Translations under genes and position numbers: made by a program | Shown: positions 40,117-50,129 of the stretch, in pieces | Layout: each line of letters begins with the position of its first letter | Numbering within the stretch: the stretch's first letter is position 1 | NCBI RefSeq assembly: GCF_026262505.1 | Contig: NC_067206.1 | Coordinates: forward strand, 20,109,319-20,173,318 | Direction: 5' to 3' | Length of the DNA: 64,000 bases | Source of the DNA: Trichomonas vaginalis G3 | Lineage: Eukaryota > Parabasalia > Trichomonadida > Trichomonadidae | Notes under the pieces: generated by a model | Database searches by the model: none | Seen by the model: only the letters and a program-made list of their open reading frames with translations | Told to the model about the DNA's origin: nothing

Positions 40117-40491
40117 TCATGATTTCATCGTAATGAGTGTAAATGACCCAAAATATATTTTAGGGTAGAAGGGTAGATCTAACCTCATTTCTAACCTCAT
40201 TTCTAACCTCTTGCGATTTTCATACGGAATCTCTTCTCTCGGTTTTCCGAGGGAAGCAATCATATGAGGAAATTCTTCTAAAATTTCTTTTGTCTGTTGG
40301 TTTTCAAACCAATGATATGCTTGCTTTGTAGAACGAAGAGCATTCATTATACTTTGCATTTGGTACATGTCATCTTTGACCGAACGAATGAGGCGAAGTT
40401 GTTTGTTATATTGTATGTACTCGTATTCTTCATTTATGGCTTCATGAACGATAGCAGTTGTTGTGTTCTCTGATGTTGACATTACTGTCAT
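40117..40491 (-). CDS. Unknown protein of nested segment
   Basis: About 124 residues from ATG at 40491 (MTVMSTSENT), preceded by TTTTGTATGAA as in other genes of this segment. Mostly helical and charged. The last 20 or so residues (RLEMRLEMRLDLP) are encoded by a copy of the repeat that otherwise lies between genes in this segment. No family recognised. Confidence 0.4.
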   Translation of the reverse strand: MTVMSTSENTTTAIVHEAINEEYEYIQYNKQLRLIRSVKDDMYQMQSIMNALRSTKQAYHWFENQQTKEILEEFPHMIASLGKPREEIPYENRKRLEMRLEMRLDLPFYPKIYFGSFTLITMKS

Positions 40492-40645
40492 TTCATACAA
40501 AATAAAAATAATTTTAAAACTAACTTTTTTTTTCTGACTTTCACAAAAGACCAAAAATAAACGCTTTACATGTATTTTTCAGCAACTTCGTCAAATAATT
40601 TTATAGCTTTATCTATCTCATCTACTTCAAACGTTTCTTTACCTT

Positions 40646-41176
40646 TCATGGAGCACCATACATTTTCTCAAAAACTTCAAGCAGTTCTGTTTCAGCAGCT
40701 CTCATATCATTAACGAACACAACCTTGACTCTATTGACTGTACTGTCATATCTTTGAGTTATATTATATGTTCTTCCTATCTTATATCTCTTTGTATTGA
40801 AGTCCTTCGGTTTCTGAACGATGTAAAGTAAGCCTTCACTGCAACGTTCCGTATCGAATGAACCATAAGTTATGAAGTTATATCCAACAACTGGGTCAAT
40901 CCATAACAAAACTATTGGTATAAGACTTTTGTCTATAAGATATGCTCTTGTTCCATGAAATGCTACTGATATCATAAGCTCAGGATTTCTTGTCAAAATT
41001 TTCTGAGTAGAAGCAATTCTAACCCAGTCCTTTGTTTTCTTTTCAGATGGAGATATAATGTCTGACAAAGAATATTTGTTGTATTTCTTTGAGTATCTTA
41101 CGTTTAAATCACCTATTCTAACTACTTTGGTGTCATTGTCAATCTTTCTAACTGTTTCAAACTCAATGTTTGACAT
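40646..41176 (-). CDS. KilA-N plus GIY-YIG-like (T5orf172) protein
   Basis: About 176 residues from ATG at 41176 (MSNIEFETVR). The N-terminal half resembles a KilA-N DNA-binding domain (NKYSLSDIISPSEKKTKDW, then LLWIDPVVGYNF). The C-terminal half has GLLYIVQKP, YKIGRTYNITQRYDS and DMRAAETELLEVFEKMYG, the pattern of T5orf172-type GIY-YIG nucleases found in large DNA viruses and phages. Such proteins bind and may cut DNA. It is preceded by TTTTATTTTGTATG. The frame looks whole. Confidence 0.65.
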   Translation of the reverse strand: MSNIEFETVRKIDNDTKVVRIGDLNVRYSKKYNKYSLSDIISPSEKKTKDWVRIASTQKILTRNPELMISVAFHGTRAYLIDKSLIPIVLLWIDPVVGYNFITYGSFDTERCSEGLLYIVQKPKDFNTKRYKIGRTYNITQRYDSTVNRVKVVFVNDMRAAETELLEVFEKMYGAP

Positions 41177-41276
41177 TACTGTCTTTACATACAAAATAAA
41201 AAATTTTCTTAGAAAAAATTAGCGTTATTTTTCTAACTAATGAAATTCATGAAATTTGGTCATTTTTCAGACAAAA

Positions 41277-41340
41277 ATAATGTTTAGGGTAGATGGTTAG
41301 ATCTAACCTGATATCTACCCTCATTTCTAACCTCAAGATT
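41277..41340. repeat. Palindromic dispersed repeat, copy 2
   Basis: The unit TTTAGGGTAGATGGTTAGAT followed by CTAACCTGATATCTACCC and CATTTCTAACCTCA flanks the next gene; its centre GGTTAGATCTAACC is a perfect palindrome. Inverted copies lie at about 42380-42445 and 42795-42870; a variant lies at about 40145-40205. Confidence 0.8.
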
Positions 41341-42221
41341 TACAAACGTTTAACGTGATATACGTTATGAATTCGTGAAATTTTAAATATTTTTGTAGCT
41401 TCTATTTCTTCAGTTAATATATCAAAAATTTTAACAATGCCGAAAGTTTCTTTATACTTCTTCTTGACATCAGATAAAAGGAAATCATCAGCTGTGGGAT
41501 AGTTTTTATTAAGAAATGTCAACATGTCCATTTTATCTTCTGCTGGCTTTTCTGCTTCTTTCTTTAAGTCTGCGTAATCGTTTCTCATTCTTTCTATCTC
41601 TTTTAGTGAGTAGTTATATTTCCTCATTGCTGCTTTACATTTTGAGCATTGCGGATTCATTTTTGCGTTATACATTGAAATTTGACCTGCTAGAACAACT
41701 AAAGCATCAATGGCTTTCTTTAAATCTGAAGCAGTTGGTTTTATCTGTTCGTTCCATACTTTGCCTCTTCTGTCTTTATCTCTTATCTGCCACACACATT
41801 CAGCAGCTAATGAAACAAAGTTATCGTAAGTCTTAAACTCCTCAGATTTATATATGTCAGAAATGTTTTTATAAACCATGTCGCAATCTTTGTTCATAAC
41901 TTTATGGTTGCAATGAAAACCAAGGAATTCATAATTTACTTTACGTATGAACTTCTTTATTTCTACTGAATCAGTAACTTTAACTTCAATTTCATCGAAT
42001 TCAGGAATAGTTAGTTTTTGTTGCTGAACTTCCGGTAATTTAGGCAAATGGTCTATGATATCTTGCATTTCATATAGCTCCTCTCCATTTGTTTCATCTT
42101 TCGCACTACAGTCTAAATTACTTGTTAAAAGTTCTTGCTTTATTCTTTGTATTTCTGTTTCAAAAGTATATGAAGAAGGAATGAAGTTTTTCATCTCTAC
42201 CAACATTGACGTAGGATTCAT
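41340..42221 (-). CDS. Unknown protein of nested segment
   Basis: The 293-residue protein has a helical N-terminus and a central region with Cys/His residues (FHCNHKVMNKDCDM, CSKCKAAM) that could bind zinc. A charged coiled coil and a C-terminal domain ending VYHVKRL follow. It is flanked on both sides by inverted copies of the 60-bp palindromic repeat, like a cassette. Family not recognised. The frame is uninterrupted. Confidence 0.45.
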   Translation of the reverse strand: MNPTSMLVEMKNFIPSSYTFETEIQRIKQELLTSNLDCSAKDETNGEELYEMQDIIDHLPKLPEVQQQKLTIPEFDEIEVKVTDSVEIKKFIRKVNYEFLGFHCNHKVMNKDCDMVYKNISDIYKSEEFKTYDNFVSLAAECVWQIRDKDRRGKVWNEQIKPTASDLKKAIDALVVLAGQISMYNAKMNPQCSKCKAAMRKYNYSLKEIERMRNDYADLKKEAEKPAEDKMDMLTFLNKNYPTADDFLLSDVKKKYKETFGIVKIFDILTEEIEATKIFKISRIHNVYHVKRL

Positions 42222-42379
42222 GATTAATGAATTTGGTGCCGTAGTTGTGGACAGAGTCCCGCCGTTCGTGGCTTGAATTGTTGTTGTGCCGATTGTTGAA
42301 ATCGTATCTTTTATACAAAATAAAAAAATAAAAATAAAACTAACTTTATTTCTTCTGTCTTAAGGAAATTCATGAAAAT

Positions 42380-42870
42380 TCATGAGGTTAGAAATGAGGG
42401 TAGATATCAGGTTAGATCTAACCATCTACCCTAAACATTATTTTTGCTGAATTCAGCAACAAAATGAACGAGGTCAGGATGTATGTAAATACCTTTGAAT
42501 TCATTTATAACGCCCTTAGTAAGCTCATAAAATGCTTGTTTTGAGGTGGAGCCAAAAGTGGCTCGACCGTATTCTTTCAACCAAAACTCAAGAATTTCCT
42601 GCATGAATTTTGTATAAAAAAACAACCGTCTGAATTCCGGCGGTTGCTATATTCTTCACAAAATGCCTTATAATACTCTTCCCAGGACTTATTTTCCAAC
42701 AACTTTCTAAAGTCTTTCCTAAACTGACTGACTGACTGACTGACTGACGGCACAAAGTGGCTTAACGAAAACATTAATATATAAAATTCATGAAAATTCA
42801 TGAGGGTAGAAATGAGGTTAGAAATGAGGTTAGATATCAGGTTAGATCTAACCATCTACCCTAAACATTA
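42380..42870. repeat. Palindromic dispersed repeats, copies 3 and 4, and GACT microsatellite
   Basis: Copy 3 (about 42380-42445) is the inverse of 41277-41337 and nearly identical. Copy 4 (about 42795-42870) has the same orientation with an extra GAGGTTAGAAAT unit. A CTGACTGA run (42724-42748) lies between them, within a small frame. Confidence 0.8.
42431..42774 (-). CDS. Two small ORFs of nested segment
   Basis: Small minus-strand frames: MFSLSHFVPSV at 42774-42577 and MQEILEFWLKEYG at 42604-42431. The first carries a QSVSQSVSQ run encoded by the GACT repeat. Both follow the TTTTGTATAA-type leader or an ATG downstream of a palindromic repeat. They may be parts of small accessory genes; unknown function. 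Confidence 0.3.
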
Positions 42871-42879
42871 TTTTTGGGT

Positions 42880-43440
42880 CATTTACACTCATTACGATGA
42901 AGAAGTCTTGACAAAACATATACGAAGAAGTCTTGACATAGAGTTTACGCTTATTACGATGAAGTCATGACAAAACATATACGTTCATGTTTGACATAGA
43001 GTTTACGATGAAATCATGACAAAACATTTACGATAAAATATATTTCCAGCTGTGTTGTCAAAATGTCATGTTGTCTCATTTTTTCATAGAAGTTAATTAA
43101 CCTGGTAGCACATGGTAACATGGTAGCACCTTCAGTTCTTCAAAAATAATTCATAAATACCTTCCTCCTGCTGTGTTGTCAAAATGTCATGTTGTCTCAT
43201 TTTTTCAGAGAAGTTAAATAACCGAGTGACACATGGTGACATAGTGACACCTTCAGTTCTTCAAAAATAATTAATTATTGAATAACCTGAAAACATGAGA
43301 CTTTGTCTCCAGACTCTTTGAGTCACTTAACGTAAACATTTATTTCCGCAGTTCATTACCTAATTAATTACAGACATAAAATATATTTAGTTCATTCGGT
43401 AAGCCTAAACCCAAAGATTTTATTCTAGGCTCAAGTATGT
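42880..43440. other. Repeat-rich gene-free part of the Polinton
   Basis: 42895-43040 has short irregular repeats (TGACAAAACATATACG, TGACATAGAGTTTACG) and the inverse of a stretch at 40100-40150 (CATTTACACTCATTACGATG). Then come the right inverted-repeat units of the nested segment and AT-rich spacer up to the fibre gene. Confidence 0.6.
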
Positions 43441-44505
43441 TTATTGAACGCGGTACCATGCGAATACAGTCACAAATGGTGGCATATAATCTTTACCCGA
43501 GCCTGTTGGATTTGTTGTGAAAGTGTGTGAATGATTACCTGCGGTTCCACAGAAAATACCTGTGCTTGAATCTACTGGGTCAGTTGTGATATCATATCTA
43601 TTCATTCCCCATCTATCCGAACCCGCTGCAAGATTTATATAACCTCTTTTTGTTATTGAATGTGAATGATTTCCTGTTGTGTTTGTCGTTCCTGTATGAG
43701 TGTGCGGTGGAAGGTTTGCTTCTTTAATTTTCTTCGAACCTCCTGTTTGCTTTGAATATCTAGCACAGTATAAGAATTTATCTACAATCTGCTTCCACGT
43801 ACCAAAACCTAAAACTGTTGATGGATTTGTTGAGTTCATTGATGTATAAATAGAACCAACAGGATATAATGTTTGAAGTATTTCATTTTTCATGCTTGTA
43901 ATCACATCATTTACTTCCGACTTCTTTGCATAATTTTCATCAACATAAGTTTTATCTGCTTTAAGATCTAAACATCCTGAAACCCATTCTGTATCAGCTT
44001 TAACTTTAAAAGTCTCAAATGTCCATTCATGATACCATTCAACCTTTTCTTTAATTTCATTATCTTTTTCATCAACATAAACCAAATTTGCCTTCTTATT
44101 TAACTCACTATCCACATATTCCTTATCCACCTTCTTCATTATGTCATTTAGGAAACCTTCTATGAATTCCTCATTTAAATTAAATCTTCCAATCTTCAAA
44201 ACTTTAGGAAATGCATTTAATGCGTAATATCTCTGTTCTTCTGGTGGAATTGATGTTATATCATCCGTTATACCTTTAATTTTAGAATTCATAAATAAAA
44301 TTTCTTTTATATTTGATATCACTGCACCACCTTTGCAAACGAATTCGAAATGTTCATTTTTCAATACTATCTCCAAATCTCCATATTTCAACCTTTGCGT
44401 TTGTTCTGCCGTCTTTGAATTATATGCATATATGGCGTATGTAATGGTCTGAAGGACCTGGGTGTTTTGTGCCTTAAGTTGCTGTGGTTGCTGTTGTTTA
44501 ATCAT
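43441..44505 (-). CDS. Phage-type tail-fibre/receptor-binding protein of the Polinton
   Basis: The 354-residue protein has an N-terminal anchor region, a middle rich in KADKTYVDENYAKKSEV-like repeats typical of trimeric fibre shafts, and a C-terminal domain. That domain has LYPVGSIYTSMNSTNPS, GFGTWKQI, ANLPPHTHTGTT, GNHSHS, GNHSHTF and PPFVTVFAWYR. This is the pattern of the C-terminal domain of phage short tail fibre/baseplate gp10-like proteins, where HTH/HSH histidines bind metal. It would be exposed on the particle and bind a cell surface. It opens the leftward structural gene row. The frame is uninterrupted. Confidence 0.75.
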   Translation of the reverse strand: MIKQQQPQQLKAQNTQVLQTITYAIYAYNSKTAEQTQRLKYGDLEIVLKNEHFEFVCKGGAVISNIKEILFMNSKIKGITDDITSIPPEEQRYYALNAFPKVLKIGRFNLNEEFIEGFLNDIMKKVDKEYVDSELNKKANLVYVDEKDNEIKEKVEWYHEWTFETFKVKADTEWVSGCLDLKADKTYVDENYAKKSEVNDVITSMKNEILQTLYPVGSIYTSMNSTNPSTVLGFGTWKQIVDKFLYCARYSKQTGGSKKIKEANLPPHTHTGTTNTTGNHSHSITKRGYINLAAGSDRWGMNRYDITTDPVDSSTGIFCGTAGNHSHTFTTNPTGSGKDYMPPFVTVFAWYRVQ

Positions 44506-44529
44506 TTATTATGATTTAAAAATAAATAT

Positions 44530-45239
44530 TTAATCCGTTATCTCATCAGCTATTTTTTCTATTTGAAATTGCCATAATATTTCATTCATGAATTCTAAAT
44601 CACAATCAAATAGGTCAGTTATTCTAAATTTAATATTTGATAAATCTTTTGAATGAAGAATAAATGAATTCCCGGATAATTGAAACGGATATGATAAAGA
44701 AAATGTGTTTAAGTTGATGGATAAAATGTTTTGTATTGATGGGTAAGAGTTAGGGTCTAATGTTTGATGTGAAAATCTCATTGGGGTATTAACTTTATCA
44801 CATTTGATTAAAATGAAATTGGAACCAGTGTCAGAATACAAAACATCCCCAACATCTTTTTCAAAATTTAATATCCCCAACAATGAACGAAGATGAGGAG
44901 TACAAAATTTAATTTTCAGCGGAAATTTAATAAGGTTATTTATTTCATCAAGTTCAAAAAGTTTATCGGTTTTGATTTAAAATTTTCTTCATACCATACG
45001 ATAAATGATTCATTTAAATAACTTAAAATCATGTTAATATCCCATTTCGCTATCACATTATTTATATACATATCATACGTTTTTTCAAGGTCATCTTTAA
45101 TAAATGATATATAATCTGAAGGGTCTAAAAGAATGGGATTAAATTTACCACTCACAGAAACGAGAGTAACATTATAAATTCCGCTAACTGTTAAATTTAA
45201 TTCACAGTTATTATTCGAAATAATATTGATAATTGACAT
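44530..45239 (-). pseudogene. Unknown Polinton structural-type gene region (broken)
   Basis: Minus-strand frames rich in Asn/Ile/Ser beta-strand-type sequence (LTVSGIYNVTLVSVSG, SLSYPFQLSGNSFILHSK). They lie between the fibre gene and a divergent gene. They may encode a minor capsid or fibre-attached protein; family not recognised. Broken about once. Confidence 0.35.
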
Positions 45240-45258
45240 TTTTATTACGATTAAAAAT

Positions 45259-45738
45259 ATGGTAAAGCGTTATTTTCCAGTGATAAATAAAACTAGAATA
45301 AGATTACCTCAAGAATTCATAAATTCAACGAATAAGAAATTCATTCATGTTATAAATTTTAGTGTTTTCAGAAAATATGAGTCAATGTCATATTCATCAA
45401 CAGGTTATATTTCACTTCATTCAAATTTAGTTCAATCAAACCCATATAATGACCATTTCATAAGATTTTCAGATGGTATTAAAAATGTAATTGATAGATT
45501 AAAATATGAACAGATTGACAATATCGAATTTTTGGAATTTTGGTTTAAATATCCCGATGGAAAAAAGATTGAAGTTAAAGATAAAGCTGATACTATAACA
45601 AAAACAATTACAATGACCGATCCGGATAGTGGGGAACAAAAAGAAATAAAACAAACGATAGAAACTGGTGAAAGGTCAATTATTATTGATTATGATTCAA
45701 AGGATTATTATTCGATAATGTTAATGCTTGAATATTAA
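45259..45738 (+). CDS. Unknown Polinton protein (plus strand)
   Basis: 159 residues from ATG at 45259 (MVKRYFPVINKTRIRLP), the only rightward gene in the structural region. It has beta-rich sequence with WFKYPDGKKIEVKDKAD and PDSGEQKEIKQTIETGE, consistent with a small virion protein. Its end overlaps by 4 bases the end of the convergent gene. No family recognised. Confidence 0.4.
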   Translation: MVKRYFPVINKTRIRLPQEFINSTNKKFIHVINFSVFRKYESMSYSSTGYISLHSNLVQSNPYNDHFIRFSDGIKNVIDRLKYEQIDNIEFLEFWFKYPDGKKIEVKDKADTITKTITMTDPDSGEQKEIKQTIETGERSIIIDYDSKDYYSIMLMLEY

Positions 45739-46076
45739 ATAGCCTTAACAAAGAATTTTTCAAGTGATATTTTATATTCATCAACTATTTTATTATAAAT
45801 ATCATTATATGTTAAATGAAGTTCAGTTGTTGTTCCGTTCTTTGATATCTTAATTGTGCTAATATCCTTTATAGGATTTATTTTTGCAACTGTTCCGCAG
45901 CATGAAACCTCATCATCTATGAAAAATTGAATCTTAACGTCTGAATCTTGAACATCACAAAGAATGGCGATAATGTGAATTAATGATTCATAAGGTAAAA
46001 TAATTAAACCGGATTGGTCAATTAAATTTATTATTGAATCATAATTATTAATTATTATATCACGGTAAATTTTCAT
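45735..46076 (-). CDS. Unknown small Polinton protein
   Basis: 113 residues, beta-rich, beginning MKIYRDIIINNYDSI. It converges with the gene at 45259 and follows the gene at 46405 by 17 bases. Function unknown. Confidence 0.4.
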   Translation of the reverse strand: MKIYRDIIINNYDSIINLIDQSGLIILPYESLIHIIAILCDVQDSDVKIQFFIDDEVSCCGTVAKINPIKDISTIKISKNGTTTELHLTYNDIYNKIVDEYKISLEKFFVKAI

Positions 46077-46093
46077 TAATTCAGAATTAATGT

Positions 46094-46405
46094 CTATTTT
46101 ATATGGGTTCTCGATGTTTGATGAAAGAGGTGGGGGTATGTTGGATAAGTGGGAATTTCAACAGGTTCTTTACCAGGTTCAGATAAAATGATTGGGTCTC
46201 CATTCTCATGGTTTTCTTCATTCTCCTCATTCTTCGGTAAGTCACGAGTTAATAAATTTGGTTGAGTTGCTGACCTTGTTAATTCAGGGCTAACATTAAC
46301 TTTAACATTTTGAATAATTCGTGATTTATCATCATTTACGTTATAACCAACCGTAATCTCTGCTTTTGCGTTAGTGTTCTTTTGACTAGTGAAACGTCTT
46401 CTCAT
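46094..46405 (-). CDS. Basic/acidic small Polinton protein
   Basis: 103 residues with an Arg-rich start MRRRFTSQKN and an acidic, Pro-rich second half (GKEPVEIPTYPTYPHLF). The ATG follows TTTTTTTTATTCGATTATAA. PPxY-like or late-domain motifs are not exact. Unknown function. Confidence 0.4.
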   Translation of the reverse strand: MRRRFTSQKNTNAKAEITVGYNVNDDKSRIIQNVKVNVSPELTRSATQPNLLTRDLPKNEENEENHENGDPIILSEPGKEPVEIPTYPTYPHLFHQTSRTHIK

Positions 46406-46464
46406 TTATAATCGAATAAAAAAAATATATTTAAACTTTTATTTTGCTGGAACTTTTGAATCTA

Positions 46465-47334
46465 TTATTCCCTGTATTTGTTCATGAAGTTGATTTTTAG
46501 CTTTTCATCGAAATTAATAGACCGAATATATTCATTAATTGCATTCTTATAATCATCTGATTTCTCAAATTTTCTTTTATCTGATTCCTTAACTAAATCA
46601 TAAGTTAAACCACGTTGCTGATATAATGGTTTCTTAATTAAATCTTTGAATGCTTGAGATAAAGCACCTGATGCAATTCTTGCTACTATAATTGGTTGGA
46701 ATTGCTGTTTAAGTTCATCTTTAACATTTGCGAAAACTGGATCGAATAAAGCAACTTTAAAGAATTTCTTAGCTGAAATTTCAGGTCTAATATTTGCATA
46801 TTGACCATCAAACTGGTTAGAATATCGTGGTAATCCATCCGGTCCCTCTTCAATAGCATTTAATTCTTCATTGAAATAAGAATATGGATTACGACGGTAT
46901 GAATTAATTGGACCATTTTCACCTTCTCCAATGTATTGTTTAACAGCTTTTCCATTTTCATCAAATTGCATAGGATAACGTTCATTATATACTTTACGTT
47001 TAGGATAATCAGATATAGTTAATTTATAACCATTTATGACTTTAATATTACCTTGACCATCGTAACGAAAACTTCATTTATACCATCAGGTTTTCCATTT
47101 GGACCCGTAATGTCTGCTTCGTGTGCTTCCCAATTTGGACCATGACGTTTGGCATATGCTTGAGCTTCTGGTAATGTTAAAACGTTTCTCATTTGTTTAA
47201 CATCTTTTTGAAGACCAGCAACAATATGAACTAATTCTTTCATTCCATCAGGAACTTTCATAGTTCTATTATATGCACCCTTTTTGTTTGTCCTTGTTTT
47301 AATGGAACCTGTAGAAGATTTGCTATTTCTGTCA
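46465..47334 (-). pseudogene. Polinton structural gene (broken)
   Basis: Minus-strand frames contain [38 protein letters not shown] and a C-terminal part with FFKVALFDPVFANVKDELKQ. The [12 protein letters not shown] motif suggests a calcium- or turn-type loop of a structural protein. Position between the ATPase and the small genes suits a minor capsid (penton-type) protein, but this is inference. Broken about once or twice. Confidence 0.4.
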
Positions 47335-47375
47335 TGTTTAATTATAAATAAAAAATAAAAATTAATTATAAAAAG

Positions 47376-48135
47376 TTAATCAAATTTAACACTTCCTTTA
47401 TTTAAATCAACTATTATTTTTCCATGTTCACCTAATTGCTGATATTGTGTGTAAAGTTCATTAATGCTCATTGGTAAATTCACTTGATAAAGCATAACGT
47501 TCAACTGTTGACGACTAAACCCACTGAAAATGAAAAGTGTTGATAGATTTGATTTAATGTTTGTGCTTAATGCTTTGAAGTATTGAACAGCCAAAGAATG
47601 AACACTGAATGTGTCGACATTGAGTTAATAACTGATTAAAATATGATTTCTCATTTGTTATTAGTTTTGATTTCACTGCATCATCTAGAAAAATGAGTGA
47701 ATGCAAAAATTCTCTATCAAAATTTGAAATAGAAAGTGTTTCAAATAATTCATCCCGTTGTTTATCAATAATTTTATCCTCTAATCCTTGCTTCTTGATT
47801 GTATTATATAATTCTTTATACATTAAAAAGTTTTTTAAATAATCTTCTGCTTCTTCTTGTGATAAATAAATAATTGGAATTTTGATTAAATGCTTTAAAG
47901 ATTCAAATGTATCATCTGAAGGTGAACCTGAACGGTTGATATAAATTAACACATGTGAATAGGGGGAAGTGTTAGCAATAATGATAATTTGTTTTAATAT
48001 CGTTAATGTTTTACCTTTATTTTGTTTACCAATTGCTGCAGTGATTGAATTTAAGTAACATTCAGAATATGGAATTTTCATTAATTTTTCCTTAGATAGA
48101 GCATTTCTATTATCACTCAATGCTTCATTAATCAT
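47376..48135 (-). pseudogene. A32-like packaging ATPase (broken)
   Basis: The upstream part has Walker A GKQNKGKTLT, a strand-helix region with YSHVLIYINRSG, and Walker B SLIFLDDA. A sensor-type segment with QLLTQCRHIQCS follows. This is the FtsK/HerA-type ATPase of Polintons and related viruses, which pumps DNA into capsids. It is followed by the capsid-gene region upstream on the same strand. Broken about once. Confidence 0.75.
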
Positions 48136-48383
48136 ATCATCTACGTATGTATTATATACTCCGCTAATTCTTCATAAGGGTGGATGAATTTAAATCCATT
48201 TAATCAAAAATAAATTTATAATTTTAAACATTTCTATTCATCAATATTTCATCATATGAACTTCTATACTGTGGTGGTGTACCTGTTGGATGATATTTCA
48301 AACCTTCATCCGGTGTCCATGTCCAATATGTAGTCCTAGTAAACCAAACCTGAGGAGGATTTGTCACCTTTGAACAGTAAGTG
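48136..48383. other. Spacer between ATPase and capsid gene
   Basis: Minus-strand small frames (with YWTWTPDEGLKYHPTG) may be the remains of a short gene. Nothing is recognised. Confidence 0.3.
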
Positions 48384-49865
48384 TCATTTTACACCCTGAA
48401 TGATTGGATAAGCTTTCACTTGTACTGTAACTTGTGAATTGAAAGTTTCTAATCCATCAAAGAATATACCCGCTCCATCACGTTGAACTGGAATAGTGCA
48501 TAAGAATGAAGTTTGGTCTTTCCATGTTCTAGCTAATGGCGTGCCATTATCATCATTCAGTGGTCTAGTTAATGAGTCCTCGTATTCTTCTGTGCATTCA
48601 TTCACTCCATCTAAATCAGAAGCTTGAAGCATACGTGTAAAGAATATGTCACCCACTGTGGTCATCGCTTGATCGGGGAAGTTTCTGGAATCTATAGTGA
48701 CCTGAAGACCTCGAAGCATTGGATTTTCTAAAACTGTTCTTTGCATTGCATTCTTTCGGAAATGTTAACACAACATCTGTAACATTATGAAGAGCGTATG
48801 GAAATCTGAGCTAATACCTTCAGGAGTGATGCAACCTCCATTTAGTGAACGAACGTCAATATGTTGAGCTGGAATCATGAATGGATCTTCCTTACTGAAT
48901 AAACGTGGTATTGCTTTAACTGATTCTTCAATTAAACCGTATCCTGGTGTAATGCATTTATCCTCTAAAACTTCCATCTTTGTGCATGAAATAATAACGT
49001 CATCAACTGTTGCGTCAGCAGATGTAGCGGCTAAGCTTGTAATTAATTTGGCAGGAAGTCCGATTTGTTGGAATTTGCGATCATATTTATAAACATGATT
49101 CATAATCTTTTCATAATTTTCATCAGTTATCTTTTCATAAACGTAATTTTGTAAATCAGCAACTCTTAACGGGTCAACCTGACAAAATACTAAAGTATCC
49201 CTGAAAACATAATATTTAAGAATGATTTCACCAAATGATTTAGGATAATCATCGAACGCCTGAAATGCTAACAAATCATTTACCGGAATAATCATATCAA
49301 AAGTGACATCAACTTCTTCATTTGCTTTCTTGAAAACTTCTGAAGGGTCAATATATTTACCACATACTGAGTTATCATATTTTGAACATTATTATATAAC
49401 GAATGAACAAACTTTTTAACTTTCCTTTCTGATTTTGGTTTATATGTTGCAAATGCGAAAGATTCACGGGCGCAATCCATCTGAAGATAACCGGCATCAC
49501 CTCTTTCGGTTTCTACTTCTAATTGTTTTAAAGCTTTGATTTGATGATTTGTAACCAACGAATAAACGCATGCATTTAAAAGCGGCATCACATGTGAAAG
49601 CTTTATTTGAAACTAGAGTTGCTTTAACTTTGCGTTTAATATATGTGTCACCTAATTGGTTCACATCATGAGCCGGATTTGTAATTCTTAAATGAGTTTG
49701 TTTATCATCAAAATATGGAGCATCAGAGTCATAGCATGAACTTTCAAGTTCTCTATAATATCTTCTACCGTCATTCTTTGCGAATATTTCATTTATCTTT
49801 TCGAATGAATGAAACACATTTCCATTAATCGGTTTAGTGTTTGGCACCAAATAGTTAGTCGTCAT
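48384..49865 (-). pseudogene. Polinton major capsid protein gene (broken)
   Basis: Minus-strand frames cover about 1.5 kb, the size of a double-jelly-roll capsid gene. The start follows TTTATTTATAATAAATG. Segments include a Tyr/Asp-rich opening (RRYYRELESSCYDSDAPYF), an AFKCMRLFVGYKS helix and beta-rich later parts (RGLQVTIDSRNFPD, TVQVKAYPII). The identification rests on length, beta content and position beside the packaging ATPase. The gene is broken in about three places. Confidence 0.6.
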
Positions 49866-49933
49866 TTATTATAAATAAAAAATCAAAATTAAAAGATGAA
49901 AATGAATTTTTAATTTTAATGAAATAATCAACT

Positions 49934-50068
49934 ATGGCTGCAGGATTCTTTAAGAAACTGTGGGATAAAGTAAAAAGAGGAGCGCATAAAGTTTGGGAAA
50001 CAATGAAGAAGGAGCAAATTGGATATTTAAGAATAAAGAAGCAATTAGTGACGTTGCTGAATCAATAA
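49934..50068 (+). CDS. Small amphipathic protein, paralog of the gene at 50130
   Basis: About 44 codons starting MAAGFFKKLWDKVKRGAHKV. The first 11 residues equal those of the convergent gene on the other strand, then they diverge. The amphipathic, Lys/Trp/Phe-rich helix is like membrane-lytic capsid peptides. Sequence after it looks coding-like but out of phase, so the gene is probably not whole. Confidence 0.45.
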   Translation: MAAGFFKKLWDKVKRGAHKVWETMKKEQIGYLRIKKQLVTLLNQ

Positions 50069-50129
50069 CGCCAAAAGCCGCCCCAATAAGAGAAATATTA
50101 AATAAAGGAGAAAAAGTTTATCAAAGACT

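Larger units (their letters stand above)
39359..43251 (-). mobile_element. Nested segment inside the Polinton with its own inverted repeats
   Basis: Two related units of about 90 bases (39359-39447 and 39489-39583; core AAAATGAGACAACATGACAT) on the left are matched by two inverted units on the right (43049-43131, 43165-43251). Between them all genes read leftward and include a helicase remnant and a KilA-N/GIY-YIG protein. Style and gene content differ from the Polinton around it. It is either an inserted smaller virus-like element or an accessory island. It is partly broken. Confidence 0.6.
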
